NCBI RefSeq assembly: GCF_024749165.1
Contig: NZ_CP087190.1
Coordinates: 3,073,501 to 3,137,500, forward strand
Source: Pseudomonas sp. B21-023
Lineage (GTDB): Bacteria; Pseudomonadota; Gammaproteobacteria; Pseudomonadales; Pseudomonadaceae
Direction: 5' to 3'
DNA: 64,000 nucleotides
Each line of letters starts with the position of its first letter. Position 1 is the first letter of the stretch. A program made the position numbers and the translations under genes. A model generated the notes under the pieces. It did no database searches and was not told the origin of the DNA. It was given only the letters and a program-made list of their open reading frames with translations. Positions 17,026 to 25,501 of the stretch are shown here, piece after piece.

Positions 17026-19530
17026 CTACTGGCCGCGCAGGTCTTCGAAGAAGGCCTGCCGCCCCTGTACCTGGCTTGACGCACGCGGCTGCGCGGCAGC
17101 CTCGCCGCTGGCTCGTTCCACGTGCCAGTAACAGTGCCGAACCGCACGCGTCACCGCCACGTAGGCAAGGCGCTGCACTTCTTCCTTCTGCGCCGTATCG
17201 AACGCCTGGGCGTCCCCTGGCTTGCCCAAGCCGGCCAGGCGATACGCCTGGTTCTTGTAGGGCGAGCTGGTCAGGTAGTGGCAATCGCCGAGCATGAACA
17301 CCGCATCTGCTTGCAGTCCCTTGGCGCTGTGATAGGTCAGCTGACGCAGGCGGCGCTGGCCGGGCGGCAAGCTATAATCAACTTTAACTATTGGCAATAA
17401 ATACTTTTCAATCAATAACTTATCGCTGGATTTTCGAAACAGCATCATGACCGTTTCACCCCGCTGATAATGCTCGATCACGGTTTCAGCCAGTGCCGCC
17501 TCGTCCCGATCGAAAACCTTCACCGGCGACAACGGCAGCTCGGCTGCCAGCCCGCTGGCCCTGGCCTTCTTGCCGGTGATGGCCGGCGCGCCTTTGACCA
17601 GATGCTCGGCGGCCTCGATGATGTACTGCTGGCTGCGGTAGTTCTCCACCAGCATCACCCGCGTGTTGGCCGGTGACGGGAAGGCCTTGGTGAACTCCAT
17701 GAAGTACTTCGGCGAGCTGCCGCGCCAACCATAGATCGACTGCCAGTCATCGCCCACGCACATCAGCGATGAATGTTGCGCCACCCGCCCGCTGTGCATG
17801 GCCGGCCCACGGCGGCGGATTTCGGCGAGGCAGGCACGCAGCCAGCTGACGATCTGCGGCGAGACGTCCTGGAACTCGTCGATCATCAGGTGAGCCATTG
17901 GGCGCAGCAAGGGGGCGGGCAGCAACCCGAGGTTCTCCGGGTTGTTCTCGCCGAACAGGGCGAACATGCGGTTGTAGGTCATCACCGGCGGCGACTGCGC
18001 CAACAGGTGTGCTTCCAGTGCCTTCCAGAACAGCGCGAGGGCCTCGAAGAATGCCGCGTCGCTATCGCCAGAAGGGAAGCTCATGGCGGCCACGGCGTTG
18101 TTGACGTCCAGGCCGAGGTTCTCGATGAAGCTCGCAGCGGTGACGAAGGCGTCGAGCAACGGCGCCGGGGCCAGCTCGCCCTTGACCTTGTACTCGAAGC
18201 CCGGGCCGGCCACGGCATCCCCCGCCAAGGACGTTGCAAGCCGTTTTGCCGAAGAGTAATTATCAAGCCATATCAATGGCTTATCACAGAAAGCTTGAAA
18301 CAGGGTGCGCTTTACCGCCCATTCCGCGCGCACCGCCAGCTTGGCGCCCGGGCGCTGGTACTGGGCGCTTTCGGACGGGTCGAAACCCAGCACCACCCAG
18401 GCGTCCAGCCCTTCCAGGCGGCCATGGACATGAAAGCGGCTGCCGCGGATCTGCACCGTATCGCGGCAGGGTTCGATACCCTTGATCGGCCAGGCACCGG
18501 CGGCGAACCACAGGTCCTCGATCACATCGCACAGTTCCTCGTCGCGCTGGGCGGCCAGCTGGGTGACCTGCACACGCTTGTGCACATCCGGATGATCCGG
18601 GTCCATCGGCTTGAGCAGCAGTGCTTCCTGGCGCAACGCGCCGACCAGCTGGGCAAACCGCGGGCTCTGGCCCAGCAGCTCGCTGTAGCACTGGTTGAGC
18701 TGCTGACGCTGGGCATCGTTCAGGCGCAGGTCGAACGGGTTGCTGTCAGCGTTTGCCTCGCCGCCTGCGGGCATCTCGTTGCCCAGGGTCTCGAACGCCC
18801 GCACCTGGGCGAAGCCTGGCAAGCTGCGCACCAACGGCAGGATGCGTGAATGAAAAGTGCGCACCAGCTCCCGCCCCTGGGCAGGCGACAGCTCGAGCTG
18901 CCACAGGGCAAACACCTGCAGCAGGCGCTGGATGAAGTCACGGCGCGACTCGCGGGTGAAGGTCACCACGGTCAGGGCATCGAGCTCGAAGCCCAGGTAG
19001 TGACGCAGCAGCAGGATGCGCAGCACCAGCGAGGTCGACTTGCCGGCCCCGGCGCCGGCCACGACGCAGGTCGAGGGTGTGTCGCTGAAGATCAGCTTCC
19101 ATTGCGCCGCGCTCGGTTGCGCCTCGGCAGGCAGACGCCTGGCGACATCAGCCTTGAAGCGCTTTTTCAGCTCGGCGGTCAGCGGCAGGCGCCAGTCGTC
19201 GAACAGGTTGTCGTCCTGCCCGGGTACACCGGCATTCTCCGGGCGGGCATCGCGGATCACCAGAACCTGGCGCCCAGCCTCGAATCCAGCGACCCGACCC
19301 TGCTCGTAGCCCTCACGCAAGCCATCGGCATGGCCGTTGCGCTGCCCCGTGGCGTGGCCGAGGAACCAGGAATCGCGGTGCTGCGCCTGCAGGCGTGACA
19401 GGCCCCGCCCCAACAGGCGGGCGGCCAGGCGGCGCAGCCAGGGCAACTGGGCGGGAGGGGTCAGGTCGGCCGGGGCCCGGGGATGCTCGTGCGGCACGGT
19501 CACTCCATTGAAAATCAGAACAGCCGGCAT
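17026..19530 (-). CDS. UvrD/Rep-like superfamily 1 DNA helicase
   Basis: An 834-residue SF1A helicase. Motif I is AGAGAGKST at about 158-166, motif Ia follows in LTVVTFTRESR, motif II is MIDEFQDVS, motif III contains VGDDWQSIYGWRGS, motif IV is VENYRS and motif VI is YVAVTRA. The first ~140 residues are a family-specific N-terminal extension with probable coiled coil. ATP-dependent 3'-5' DNA unwinding in repair or replication is expected. It stands alone, tail-to-tail with the NEL effector, 2 bp apart. It is not UvrD or Rep itself, judging by the N-terminal extension and large insertions. Confidence 0.88.
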   Translation of the reverse strand: MPAVLIFNGVTVPHEHPRAPADLTPPAQLPWLRRLAARLLGRGLSRLQAQHRDSWFLGHATGQRNGHADGLREGYEQGRVAGFEAGRQVLVIRDARPENAGVPGQDDNLFDDWRLPLTAELKKRFKADVARRLPAEAQPSAAQWKLIFSDTPSTCVVAGAGAGKSTSLVLRILLLRHYLGFELDALTVVTFTRESRRDFIQRLLQVFALWQLELSPAQGRELVRTFHSRILPLVRSLPGFAQVRAFETLGNEMPAGGEANADSNPFDLRLNDAQRQQLNQCYSELLGQSPRFAQLVGALRQEALLLKPMDPDHPDVHKRVQVTQLAAQRDEELCDVIEDLWFAAGAWPIKGIEPCRDTVQIRGSRFHVHGRLEGLDAWVVLGFDPSESAQYQRPGAKLAVRAEWAVKRTLFQAFCDKPLIWLDNYSSAKRLATSLAGDAVAGPGFEYKVKGELAPAPLLDAFVTAASFIENLGLDVNNAVAAMSFPSGDSDAAFFEALALFWKALEAHLLAQSPPVMTYNRMFALFGENNPENLGLLPAPLLRPMAHLMIDEFQDVSPQIVSWLRACLAEIRRRGPAMHSGRVAQHSSLMCVGDDWQSIYGWRGSSPKYFMEFTKAFPSPANTRVMLVENYRSQQYIIEAAEHLVKGAPAITGKKARASGLAAELPLSPVKVFDRDEAALAETVIEHYQRGETVMMLFRKSSDKLLIEKYLLPIVKVDYSLPPGQRRLRQLTYHSAKGLQADAVFMLGDCHYLTSSPYKNQAYRLAGLGKPGDAQAFDTAQKEEVQRLAYVAVTRAVRHCYWHVERASGEAAAQPRASSQVQGRQAFFEDLRGQ

Positions 19531-19630
19531 GTTCGCCTCATCCGCGTAAAAGTGCCAGCGAATGCTTATGGATCATGGGATTAGGCGATGAACCGCATGC
19601 GAAGTCGCATAATTAAATATCGTATTTATA

Positions 19631-19674
19631 GATACTTAAGAGCCGATATTTACGCTTTTTATCGATACTTAAGA
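19631..19674. promoter_or_regulatory. GATACTTAAGA direct repeats upstream of pirin gene
   Basis: Two identical 11-bp copies, at 19631-19641 and 19664-19674, are spaced 33 bp apart (about three helical turns). They lie in an AT-rich patch (19605-19680) in otherwise GC-rich DNA, ~45 bp before the pirin start. They look like operator or activator sites, or part of the divergent promoters. Confidence 0.5.
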
Positions 19675-19717
19675 TGCGCATCATGGCCTCATTCCACCGA
19701 ATCAGAGGAACACCACC

Positions 19718-20416
19718 ATGCTGCAACTACGGCCCTTCGAAAGCCTTGGCCACGCCAACCACGGCTGGCTCGACGCCCATCATCATTTCTCCTTCGCCGA
19801 GTACCATGACCCGGCACGCATGCACTGGGGCAACCTGCGCGTGTGGAACGACGACCTGATCGCCGCCGGCGCAGGCTTCCCACCGCACCCGCACCGTGAC
19901 ATGGAGATCATCACCTACGTTCGCGAAGGCGCCATCACCCATCAGGACAGTCTGGGCAACAAGGGCCGAACCGAAGCCGGCGATGTGCAAGTCATGAGCG
20001 CTGGCAGCGGCATTGTCCACAGCGAGTACAACCTGGAGAAGGTCGACACGCGGATCTTCCAGATCTGGATCATCCCGGAAAAGGTCGGTGACGCGCCCTC
20101 CTGGGGTACCCGCCCGTTCCCCAAGGGTGAACGTGGCGAGGGCTTCGTGACCCTGGCCAGTGGCCGCGAAGGCGATGACGACAGCCTGCGCATCCGCACC
20201 GACGCCCGCCTGGTGGCCGCGACTCTGCGCGCCGGTGAAAGCGCCGAGTACCGCCTCGATGAGGGCCGTCGCGGCTACCTGGTGCCGGCCAAGGGACGGA
20301 TCGAGGTGAACGGCTTGCAAGCCAAGGCCCGTGATGGCGTGGCGATCGAGCAGGAGACGCGGCTCAAGGTGACAGCATTGGAAGACAGCGAAATCGTGCT
20401 GGTCGATGTAGCCTGA
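19718..20416 (+). CDS. Pirin family protein (YhhW-like bicupin)
   Basis: A 232-residue pirin. The N-terminal cupin shows the metal-binding HPHRDMEIITYV and SAGSGIVHSE motifs; the second cupin is degenerate, as is usual. E. coli YhhW and related proteins have quercetin 2,3-dioxygenase activity in vitro, while their role in Pseudomonas metabolism is uncertain. A good ribosome site, GAGGAA, precedes the ATG. The upstream AT-rich region contains two 11-bp direct repeats that may regulate it. It is divergent from the helicase gene. Confidence 0.88.
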   Translation: MLQLRPFESLGHANHGWLDAHHHFSFAEYHDPARMHWGNLRVWNDDLIAAGAGFPPHPHRDMEIITYVREGAITHQDSLGNKGRTEAGDVQVMSAGSGIVHSEYNLEKVDTRIFQIWIIPEKVGDAPSWGTRPFPKGERGEGFVTLASGREGDDDSLRIRTDARLVAATLRAGESAEYRLDEGRRGYLVPAKGRIEVNGLQAKARDGVAIEQETRLKVTALEDSEIVLVDVA

Positions 20417-20533
20417 TCGACCTTGGCCGGTTTGCCGGCGCAGGCCGCTATCGCACTTTTTCGCGTTTGTGCGCTCTATGCATGGCCAGGCCCCACCGAT
20501 CCCCGGCGGGACCGACTTTTCCAACCGGTGCCG

Positions 20534-21268
20534 ATGGCCGTACGAAGACGCCTTCCATTTCCTCGCCGACTGCTGATGGCCGGCAGCCTGGCCTGTCTGG
20601 TCGCCTGCACCCAGCAGCAGGGCCGCGACATGCTCACCCAGTTCAGCAACGGCAAGCCCGACGAGCTGTTCCAGACCAGTGTCGACCGCATGGCCACCCT
20701 GGCCATGCGCGACAACCTGCAAAGCCTGTACCTGCTGATGAACAAGCTGTACCTGCGCAACCCCAACCAGTGGCGACAATCGGGTTACCTCGACGCCACC
20801 ACCGCGGCGCGGCAGATCCGCATCGCCATCGAGCAGCGCCAGCCCCTGGCGCAGTTGGGCGAGCGCCGCGACCTGGCGGCCTTGAGCTACGCCCTGAGCC
20901 CGGAGTTTCGCGGAGACCGGGTGGGTGCGTTCATTTACGCCATTGGCAGCATGCTGGTCACCGCCCACGGTGGGCGCACCGAGTTCTACATGACCGACAC
21001 CCTCGACCCGTTGTTCATCCACAATGCCGCGCGCAACATCGAGAAGGCCACCTGGATGCTCGGCCAGCGCCAGGATGCCAATGGGGTGCTCCTGCTGTTT
21101 TCCAACGAAATTTCCGAACAAGGCAGCAACCTCAGCTTCGCCGTGGAGTTCGGCAAGGTCGTCGCCCGTCTCGACCTGCTGTCGCAGATGCTTGACGAGC
21201 GTTATCGGCGGATCGGCCTGAATTACGCGCAAAGCCTGCTGTTGATGAATTTCCTGCCGGTGCAATGA
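20534..21268 (+). CDS. Uncharacterised lipoprotein
   Basis: A 244-residue predicted outer-membrane or periplasmic lipoprotein. The start at 20534 gives MAVRRRLPFPRR followed by a hydrophobic stretch and the lipobox LVAC with Cys25. The upstream in-frame ATG at 20423 would bury the signal peptide. The mature part is helical (SVDRMATLAMRDNLQSLYLLM) and matches no family I can name. The ribosome site is weak. Monocistronic, in backbone DNA. Confidence 0.7.
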   Translation: MAVRRRLPFPRRLLMAGSLACLVACTQQQGRDMLTQFSNGKPDELFQTSVDRMATLAMRDNLQSLYLLMNKLYLRNPNQWRQSGYLDATTAARQIRIAIEQRQPLAQLGERRDLAALSYALSPEFRGDRVGAFIYAIGSMLVTAHGGRTEFYMTDTLDPLFIHNAARNIEKATWMLGQRQDANGVLLLFSNEISEQGSNLSFAVEFGKVVARLDLLSQMLDERYRRIGLNYAQSLLLMNFLPVQ

Positions 21269-21488
21269 GCCGCGTCCGCTAATCGCACAAGCCAGCCCGA
21301 GGCGGCATCCGCTGTTCGCCCGGCGCTTGTCGGGCCGCATTGCCCCGGTCCCGGCTTATTGCATACTGTGGAAGCTGGCAGCCAACCTTCGCCTGCCTCT
21401 ACGTGCGCCCGGTGGCTGGCCAGAATGACCGTGAACGACCGCTTGCGCAGCCTCCGGGCCGCAGCGAACGGCGCCCAGAACAATAACG

Positions 21489-22463
21489 ATGGCGAGTGCC
21501 TTGCCCATGGAAAGCCGCCTGCTGAGCGAGCAAAGCTGCGTGTTCCACCACGCCGACCCCTATGCCGTGTCCGCCTATGTGAACCACCATGTAGGGCAGC
21601 ACCATATCGGCCTGTCCCGCACCACCCATCCCCAGGCAAGCCTCAGTCACCGCAAGTTCGCCGAGCTGGACCTGTGCCGCCTCAGCTACGGGGGCAGCGT
21701 GCGGGTCACCTCACCCGCGCTGGAGACCCTCTACCACCTGCAGGTGCTGCTCAGCGGCAATTGCCTGTGGCGCGGCCCCCAACGCGAGCATCACCTGCTG
21801 CCGGGCGAGCTGTTGCTGATCAACCCGGACGACCCCGTGGACCTGACCTACTCCGAGGATTGCGAGAAGTTTATCCTCAAGGTCCCGGCCAGCCTGCTCG
21901 ACAGCGTCTGCGACGAGCAGCGCTGGCAGCGGCCCAGCGGCGGCGTGCGCTTTTTGCGCAACCACTATCGGCTGGACGAGCTGGGCGGGTTCCTCAACCT
22001 GCTGGGCATGGTCTGCAACGAGGCCGAGGCAAGCGGCTCGCTGCCTCGGGTACAGAGGCACTACAGCCAGATCGTGGCCAGCAAGCTACTGACCCAGATG
22101 ACCACCAACGTGGGCATGGAAACACTGAGTGGCCCAGGCGCGGGGCTGGAGCGGATCCTGGACTATGTGGAGCGCAACCTGATGCTGGACATGACCGCCG
22201 AGACCCTGGCCGAACAGGCGAACATGAGCGTTCGCTCGCTGTATGCATTGTTCGATCGTCACCTGAACACCACCCCCCGGCAGCACATCCGGCAACGCAA
22301 GCTGGAGCGCGTGCGCGCCTGCCTGAGCGACCCGAGCTGCACGGTGCGCAGCGTGACCGAACTGGCCCTGGACCATGGCTTCATGCACCTGGGGCGGTTT
22401 TCCGAACGCTATCGCCAACAGTTCGGAGAGTTGCCGTCGCAGACCCTCAAGCGGCGCGGTTGA
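21489..22463 (+). CDS. AraC/XylS-family regulator, BenR-like
   Basis: A 324-residue regulator resembling BenR and XylS along its whole length: CVFHHADPYAVSAYVNHHVG at the start, LSHRKFAELDLCRLSYGGSV, a YHLQVLLSG ligand-domain strand, GELLLINPDDP, YSEDCEKFILK, and a C-terminal double HTH with the AraC signature ending LGRFSERYRQQFGELPS. BenR/XylS respond to benzoate and activate ring-dioxygenase operons. No benABCD or xyl genes are adjacent, so this may be a paralogue acting at a distance. A second possible ATG, at 21507, removes six residues; neither start has a strong ribosome site. Confidence 0.85.
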   Translation: MASALPMESRLLSEQSCVFHHADPYAVSAYVNHHVGQHHIGLSRTTHPQASLSHRKFAELDLCRLSYGGSVRVTSPALETLYHLQVLLSGNCLWRGPQREHHLLPGELLLINPDDPVDLTYSEDCEKFILKVPASLLDSVCDEQRWQRPSGGVRFLRNHYRLDELGGFLNLLGMVCNEAEASGSLPRVQRHYSQIVASKLLTQMTTNVGMETLSGPGAGLERILDYVERNLMLDMTAETLAEQANMSVRSLYALFDRHLNTTPRQHIRQRKLERVRACLSDPSCTVRSVTELALDHGFMHLGRFSERYRQQFGELPSQTLKRRG

Positions 22464-22502
22464 GCCGTATTCGGCCTAACTGGCGAATGAGGCGCAGAGT
22501 CA

Positions 22503-22964
22503 TCAGCTCCGTCGCCGTTTCAGTTGCTGCTTCAACACCCGCAACGGCGGCGCATAGAAGAACCCGAACGACACGCTGCCCTGGCGGCCCTTCACCGCAT
22601 GGTGCAGGCGATGGGCCCGGTACAGGCGCTTGAGGTAGCGATTGACCGGTTTCGGCGCCCGCGGCCAGTGCCGGTGAAACACCCCATCATGGGCCAGCAC
22701 GTAGGCCAGCCCATAGCCCGCCACGCCGCCACCGACCCATTGCAGCGGCGCGTGCCCGGCCTTGCCCAGCGTCATCAGGGCAGCGGCGATCAGCCCGAGC
22801 GCCAGCAGGTAGAGGTCGTTGGTTTCCAGCATGCCCAGTTGCGGCTCGTGGTGCGAGCGGTGCAGCCACCAGCCCCAGCCGTGCATGACGTACTTGTGGG
22901 CCAGCGTGCCGACGCCCTCCATGGCCACCAGGGTGCCGAACAGCACGGCGAGATTGAACAACAT
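22503..22964 (-). CDS. crtZ: Beta-carotene hydroxylase-like (CrtZ / fatty acid hydroxylase family)
   Basis: A 153-residue membrane di-iron hydroxylase. The histidine clusters HKYVMH, HRSHH, HDGVFHRHW and HRLHH are in the order seen in CrtZ, with hydrophobic segments between them (MLFNLAVLFGTLVAMEGVG, LALGLIAAALMTLG). CrtZ converts beta-carotene to zeaxanthin. No carotenoid biosynthesis genes are in the window, so the substrate here is unproven. It is divergent from the methyltransferase gene. Confidence 0.8.
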   Translation of the reverse strand: MLFNLAVLFGTLVAMEGVGTLAHKYVMHGWGWWLHRSHHEPQLGMLETNDLYLLALGLIAAALMTLGKAGHAPLQWVGGGVAGYGLAYVLAHDGVFHRHWPRAPKPVNRYLKRLYRAHRLHHAVKGRQGSVSFGFFYAPPLRVLKQQLKRRRS

Positions 22965-23037
22965 GTATCGGTCCGGGGGGTTGGCAACGAAATGCGCAAG
23001 CGTACCATTGCCGCCAGGTCATTCAGAGGGATTTTCC

Positions 23038-23808
23038 ATGAAGGATGTACACGCCTCGGCCAGCACCGGCTACACCCGCCAGTCGGACAACTATGAGCAA
23101 GGTCGGCCGGACTACCCCGTCGCCTTGCAGGACTGGTTACGCGACACCCTGGGCATCGGCGCCGGGACCCCGGTGCTCGACCTGGGCGCCGGCACCGGCA
23201 AGTTCACCCGTCTGCTCAGCGCACTGGCACCACACCTGACCGCTGTGGAACCAGTGCCCGCCATGCGCGCACGCTTCCACAAACGGCTGCCCGACATCCC
23301 CGTGCTCGAGGGCACCGCACAGCACATACCGCTGGCCGAGGCCAGCCAGCAGGTGCTGGTCTGCGCCCAGGCCTTCCACTGGTTCGCCGATGCCGCCGCC
23401 CTGGAGGAGATGCACCGGGTGCTGGCCCCCGGCGGCCGTCTGGGTCTGATCTGGAACGTGCGCGACGAAACAGTGGACTGGGTGGCGCGGATCACCGAAA
23501 TCATCACCCCCTACGAGGGCGACACGCCACGTTTTCACACCGGGCGCTGGCGCGAAGCCCTCGCAGGCAGCCGCTTCAGCACTCCGCAACTGACCACCCT
23601 GCCCCATGTCCATGAGGGTGACCCACAGACCGTGATCCTCGAACGCCTGCGCTCGGTGAGCTTCATCGCCGCCCTGCCCCAGGCCGAACAAGACGAGGTC
23701 ATGGGCCAGTTGCAAAGCCTGATCGACAACCATCCGGACCTCAGGGGCCGTGAGCGCATCGCCTTCCCTTACCGCACCCAGGCCTACGTCTGCCAGCGCC
23801 TGCCGTAA
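23038..23808 (+). CDS. Class I SAM-dependent methyltransferase
   Basis: A 256-residue methyltransferase of the UbiE/YafE type. The SAM-binding motif I is VLDLGAGTGKFTR (about 45-58), followed by VEPVPAM, a motif IV region in AQAFHWF and HRVLAPGGRLGLIWN. The start at 23038 follows AGAGGGA at good spacing. The methyl acceptor is unknown. Monocistronic. Confidence 0.85.
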   Translation: MKDVHASASTGYTRQSDNYEQGRPDYPVALQDWLRDTLGIGAGTPVLDLGAGTGKFTRLLSALAPHLTAVEPVPAMRARFHKRLPDIPVLEGTAQHIPLAEASQQVLVCAQAFHWFADAAALEEMHRVLAPGGRLGLIWNVRDETVDWVARITEIITPYEGDTPRFHTGRWREALAGSRFSTPQLTTLPHVHEGDPQTVILERLRSVSFIAALPQAEQDEVMGQLQSLIDNHPDLRGRERIAFPYRTQAYVCQRLP

Positions 23809-24146
23809 CAGGATTGTCATGATTCATGCCTTGACCCCGCGCGGGTCGAGGCGTATGGTCCGCCGCGCATTCAAGCATCCCTCACCCAGGAGACCCCTGC
23901 ATTGGACAGTAGCCCCAGTCGATTGCGACAGGCCCACACGGCGAGCTAGTCCGGCAGCGTTCCTGCCACTGTCTCGCCGTACTCGGTAGACGGTGGTTTC
24001 CTTCGGCCCTCCCCGGCTGAACATTCCTCCTTGCTTCCCAGCCCTGCCACCCGGCATGGCGCGTGGTCCTGCGCATTCCTCGTTTGCAATCGCGCCGTCT
24101 CAAGTCGGCGCCCATGCGGGCCAGCGCCCGCAGAACGGAGTTCGCT
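23809..24146. other. 338-bp leader/intergenic region before mgtC-like gene
   Basis: No protein gene of usual size. A possible 15-codon leader frame runs 23902-23949 (TTG start, GGAG 9 nt upstream, peptide MDSSPSRLRQAHTAS). It is followed by a hairpin-forming GGCAGCGTTCCTGCC. Known mgtC leaders in enteric bacteria carry regulatory short ORFs, so a leader role is possible but unproven. Confidence 0.35.
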
Positions 24147-24866
24147 ATGGATTGGAAAATCTTCCTGCTGCGCGTCAGCGTGGCCCTGCTGCTCGGTGCC
24201 CTGATCGGCGCCGAGCGTCAACTGCGCCAGCGCCTGACGGGCCTGCGCACCAACGCCTTGGTCAGCACCGGCGCCTGCCTGTTCGTGTTGATGACCCAGG
24301 CAGTACCGGGCATGGCGCCCACCGATGCCTCGCGCATCGCCGCCTATGTGGTGTCGGGCATCGGCTTTCTCGGCGGCGGCGTGATCATGCGCGACGGCTT
24401 CAACGTGCGTGGCCTGAACACCGCCGCCACCCTCTGGTGCACCGCCGCGATCGGCGTGCTGTGCAGCCTCGGGTTGTTGCTGGAGGCGTCGCTGGGCAGC
24501 CTGGTGGTGCTGTGCGCCAACATCCTGCTGCGCGACCTCGCCCAGCGCCTCGACCGCCAGGACGTGCTGCCGGCCAGCGAGGTCGAGCAGCGCTACGAGG
24601 TGCGCATCGTCTGCCGCGCCGAGGACGAAATCCAGGTACGCAGCCTGATGCTGCACAGCCTAAGCGACCCGGGCCTGCGCCTGCAGTCGCTGCACAGCGA
24701 GGACCTGTCCGACCCGGCACGCCTGGAAGTACGCGCCGAACTGCTCGGCACGCCCCAGGCGCCGACCCAGCTGGAGCGCTTGGTCGGCCGGGTGAGCCTG
24801 GAGAAAGGCGTCAGCTCGGTGCGCTGGCAGTTGCAGCTGCAGGCTCAGGGCCTGAACATCGATTAG
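24147..24866 (+). CDS. MgtC/SapB family membrane protein
   Basis: A 239-residue protein. The N-terminal ~125 residues hold four membrane segments with the family signatures GALIGAERQLRQRLTGLRTN and SGIGFLGGGVIMRDG, followed by GLNTAATLW. The C-terminal half is a soluble ACT-like domain. MgtC proteins help survival under low Mg2+ and in hosts, acting partly on the F-type ATP synthase. The start at 24147 has GGAG upstream; longer in-frame starts lack membrane-protein character. The stop codon is the first three bases of a palindromic element. Confidence 0.85.
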   Translation: MDWKIFLLRVSVALLLGALIGAERQLRQRLTGLRTNALVSTGACLFVLMTQAVPGMAPTDASRIAAYVVSGIGFLGGGVIMRDGFNVRGLNTAATLWCTAAIGVLCSLGLLLEASLGSLVVLCANILLRDLAQRLDRQDVLPASEVEQRYEVRIVCRAEDEIQVRSLMLHSLSDPGLRLQSLHSEDLSDPARLEVRAELLGTPQAPTQLERLVGRVSLEKGVSSVRWQLQLQAQGLNID

Positions 24867-25007
24867 GGTCTGTACGAAATGTGTCTGCGCGACGGCCAGA
24901 CAAGGCGAAACGGGGGGAGGAAGCGCAGTGTACTGGAGTACATGAGCATTCCGAGCCCCGTTTCAACGCAGTATGGGCGAGTGCAGATACATGTCGTACA
25001 GGGCCTA
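24864..25007. mobile_element. MITE-like palindrome containing two stop codons
   Basis: A 144-bp element with 25-bp imperfect inverted ends: TAGGGTCTGTACGA on the left and its near complement TCGTACAGGGCCTA on the right. Inside there is a second symmetrical core around GTACTGGAGTAC. The left TAG ends the mgtC-like gene and the right CTA is the stop of dksA2 on the other strand. No coding capacity; probable bidirectional terminator derived from an insertion. Confidence 0.7.
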
Positions 25008-25412
25008 GACGCTGTCGCGCACATGCCGCTCGCGCAGCTCCTGGCGCTCCTTGGCCTCGACGCACAAGGTCGCGGTGGGCCGCAGCAGCAGGCGGCGCAG
25101 GCCAATCGGCTCGCCGGTTTCCTCACACCAGCCGTAGTCGCCCCGGGCCAGGCGCTCCAGCGCCTGGTCGATCTTGTCGAGCAGCTTCTTTTCCCGCTCC
25201 AGCGAGCGCAGTTGCCAGTGGCGCTCTTCTTCGGCGCTGCCGATGTCGGCCGGGTCGCTGTGCACTTCCTGCTCGCGCAGGGCGCGGAACTCCTGTTCGA
25301 TACGGCCCTGCAGCTCGCCGCGCTGGGCCAGCAGCAAGTTACGGAAGAATTGCCGCTGCGGTTCGTTCATGTAGGCGGCGGCAGGTTGTTGCAACAATTG
25401 CTCTTCAGTCAT
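25005..25412 (-). CDS. dksA2: DksA2, zinc-independent DksA paralogue
   Basis: A 135-residue DksA/TraR protein: a coiled-coil region (about 20-90) with the acidic tip DPADIG, then a C-terminal globular part in which the zinc-finger cysteines are partly replaced: C96-x-x-T99 and C117-x-x-A120. This C-T-C-A pattern is that of P. aeruginosa DksA2, which binds RNA polymerase with ppGpp without a structural zinc and substitutes for DksA in zinc starvation. It is downstream of pyrC2 and gamma-carbonic anhydrase on the same strand, consistent with Zur control from the box at 27435. The start follows from the family's usual N-terminus, MTEEQLL. Confidence 0.9.
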   Translation of the reverse strand: MTEEQLLQQPAAAYMNEPQRQFFRNLLLAQRGELQGRIEQEFRALREQEVHSDPADIGSAEEERHWQLRSLEREKKLLDKIDQALERLARGDYGWCEETGEPIGLRRLLLRPTATLCVEAKERQELRERHVRDSV

Positions 25413-25431
25413 GGCAAGGTTCCGAAATGCT

Positions 25432-25478
25432 GGGGGCGCGTCGCGCCCCTTTCGCTGGCAAGCCAGCTCCCACAGGGG
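25432..25478. repeat. REP-type palindrome
   Basis: A perfect GGGGCGCG-T-CGCGCCCC hairpin is followed by the Pseudomonas REP core CGCTGGCAAGCCAGCTCCCAC. It lies between pyrC2 and dksA2 and may attenuate read-through within the low-zinc operon. Confidence 0.6.
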
Positions 25479-25501
25479 CTGCGCAGCGGCCCCTGGCCCA
25501 A

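Noticed and set aside
15821..17284. A 487-codon open frame on the minus strand
   Set aside because: Antisense to the NEL effector and overlapping the helicase end; composition is that of a shadow frame.
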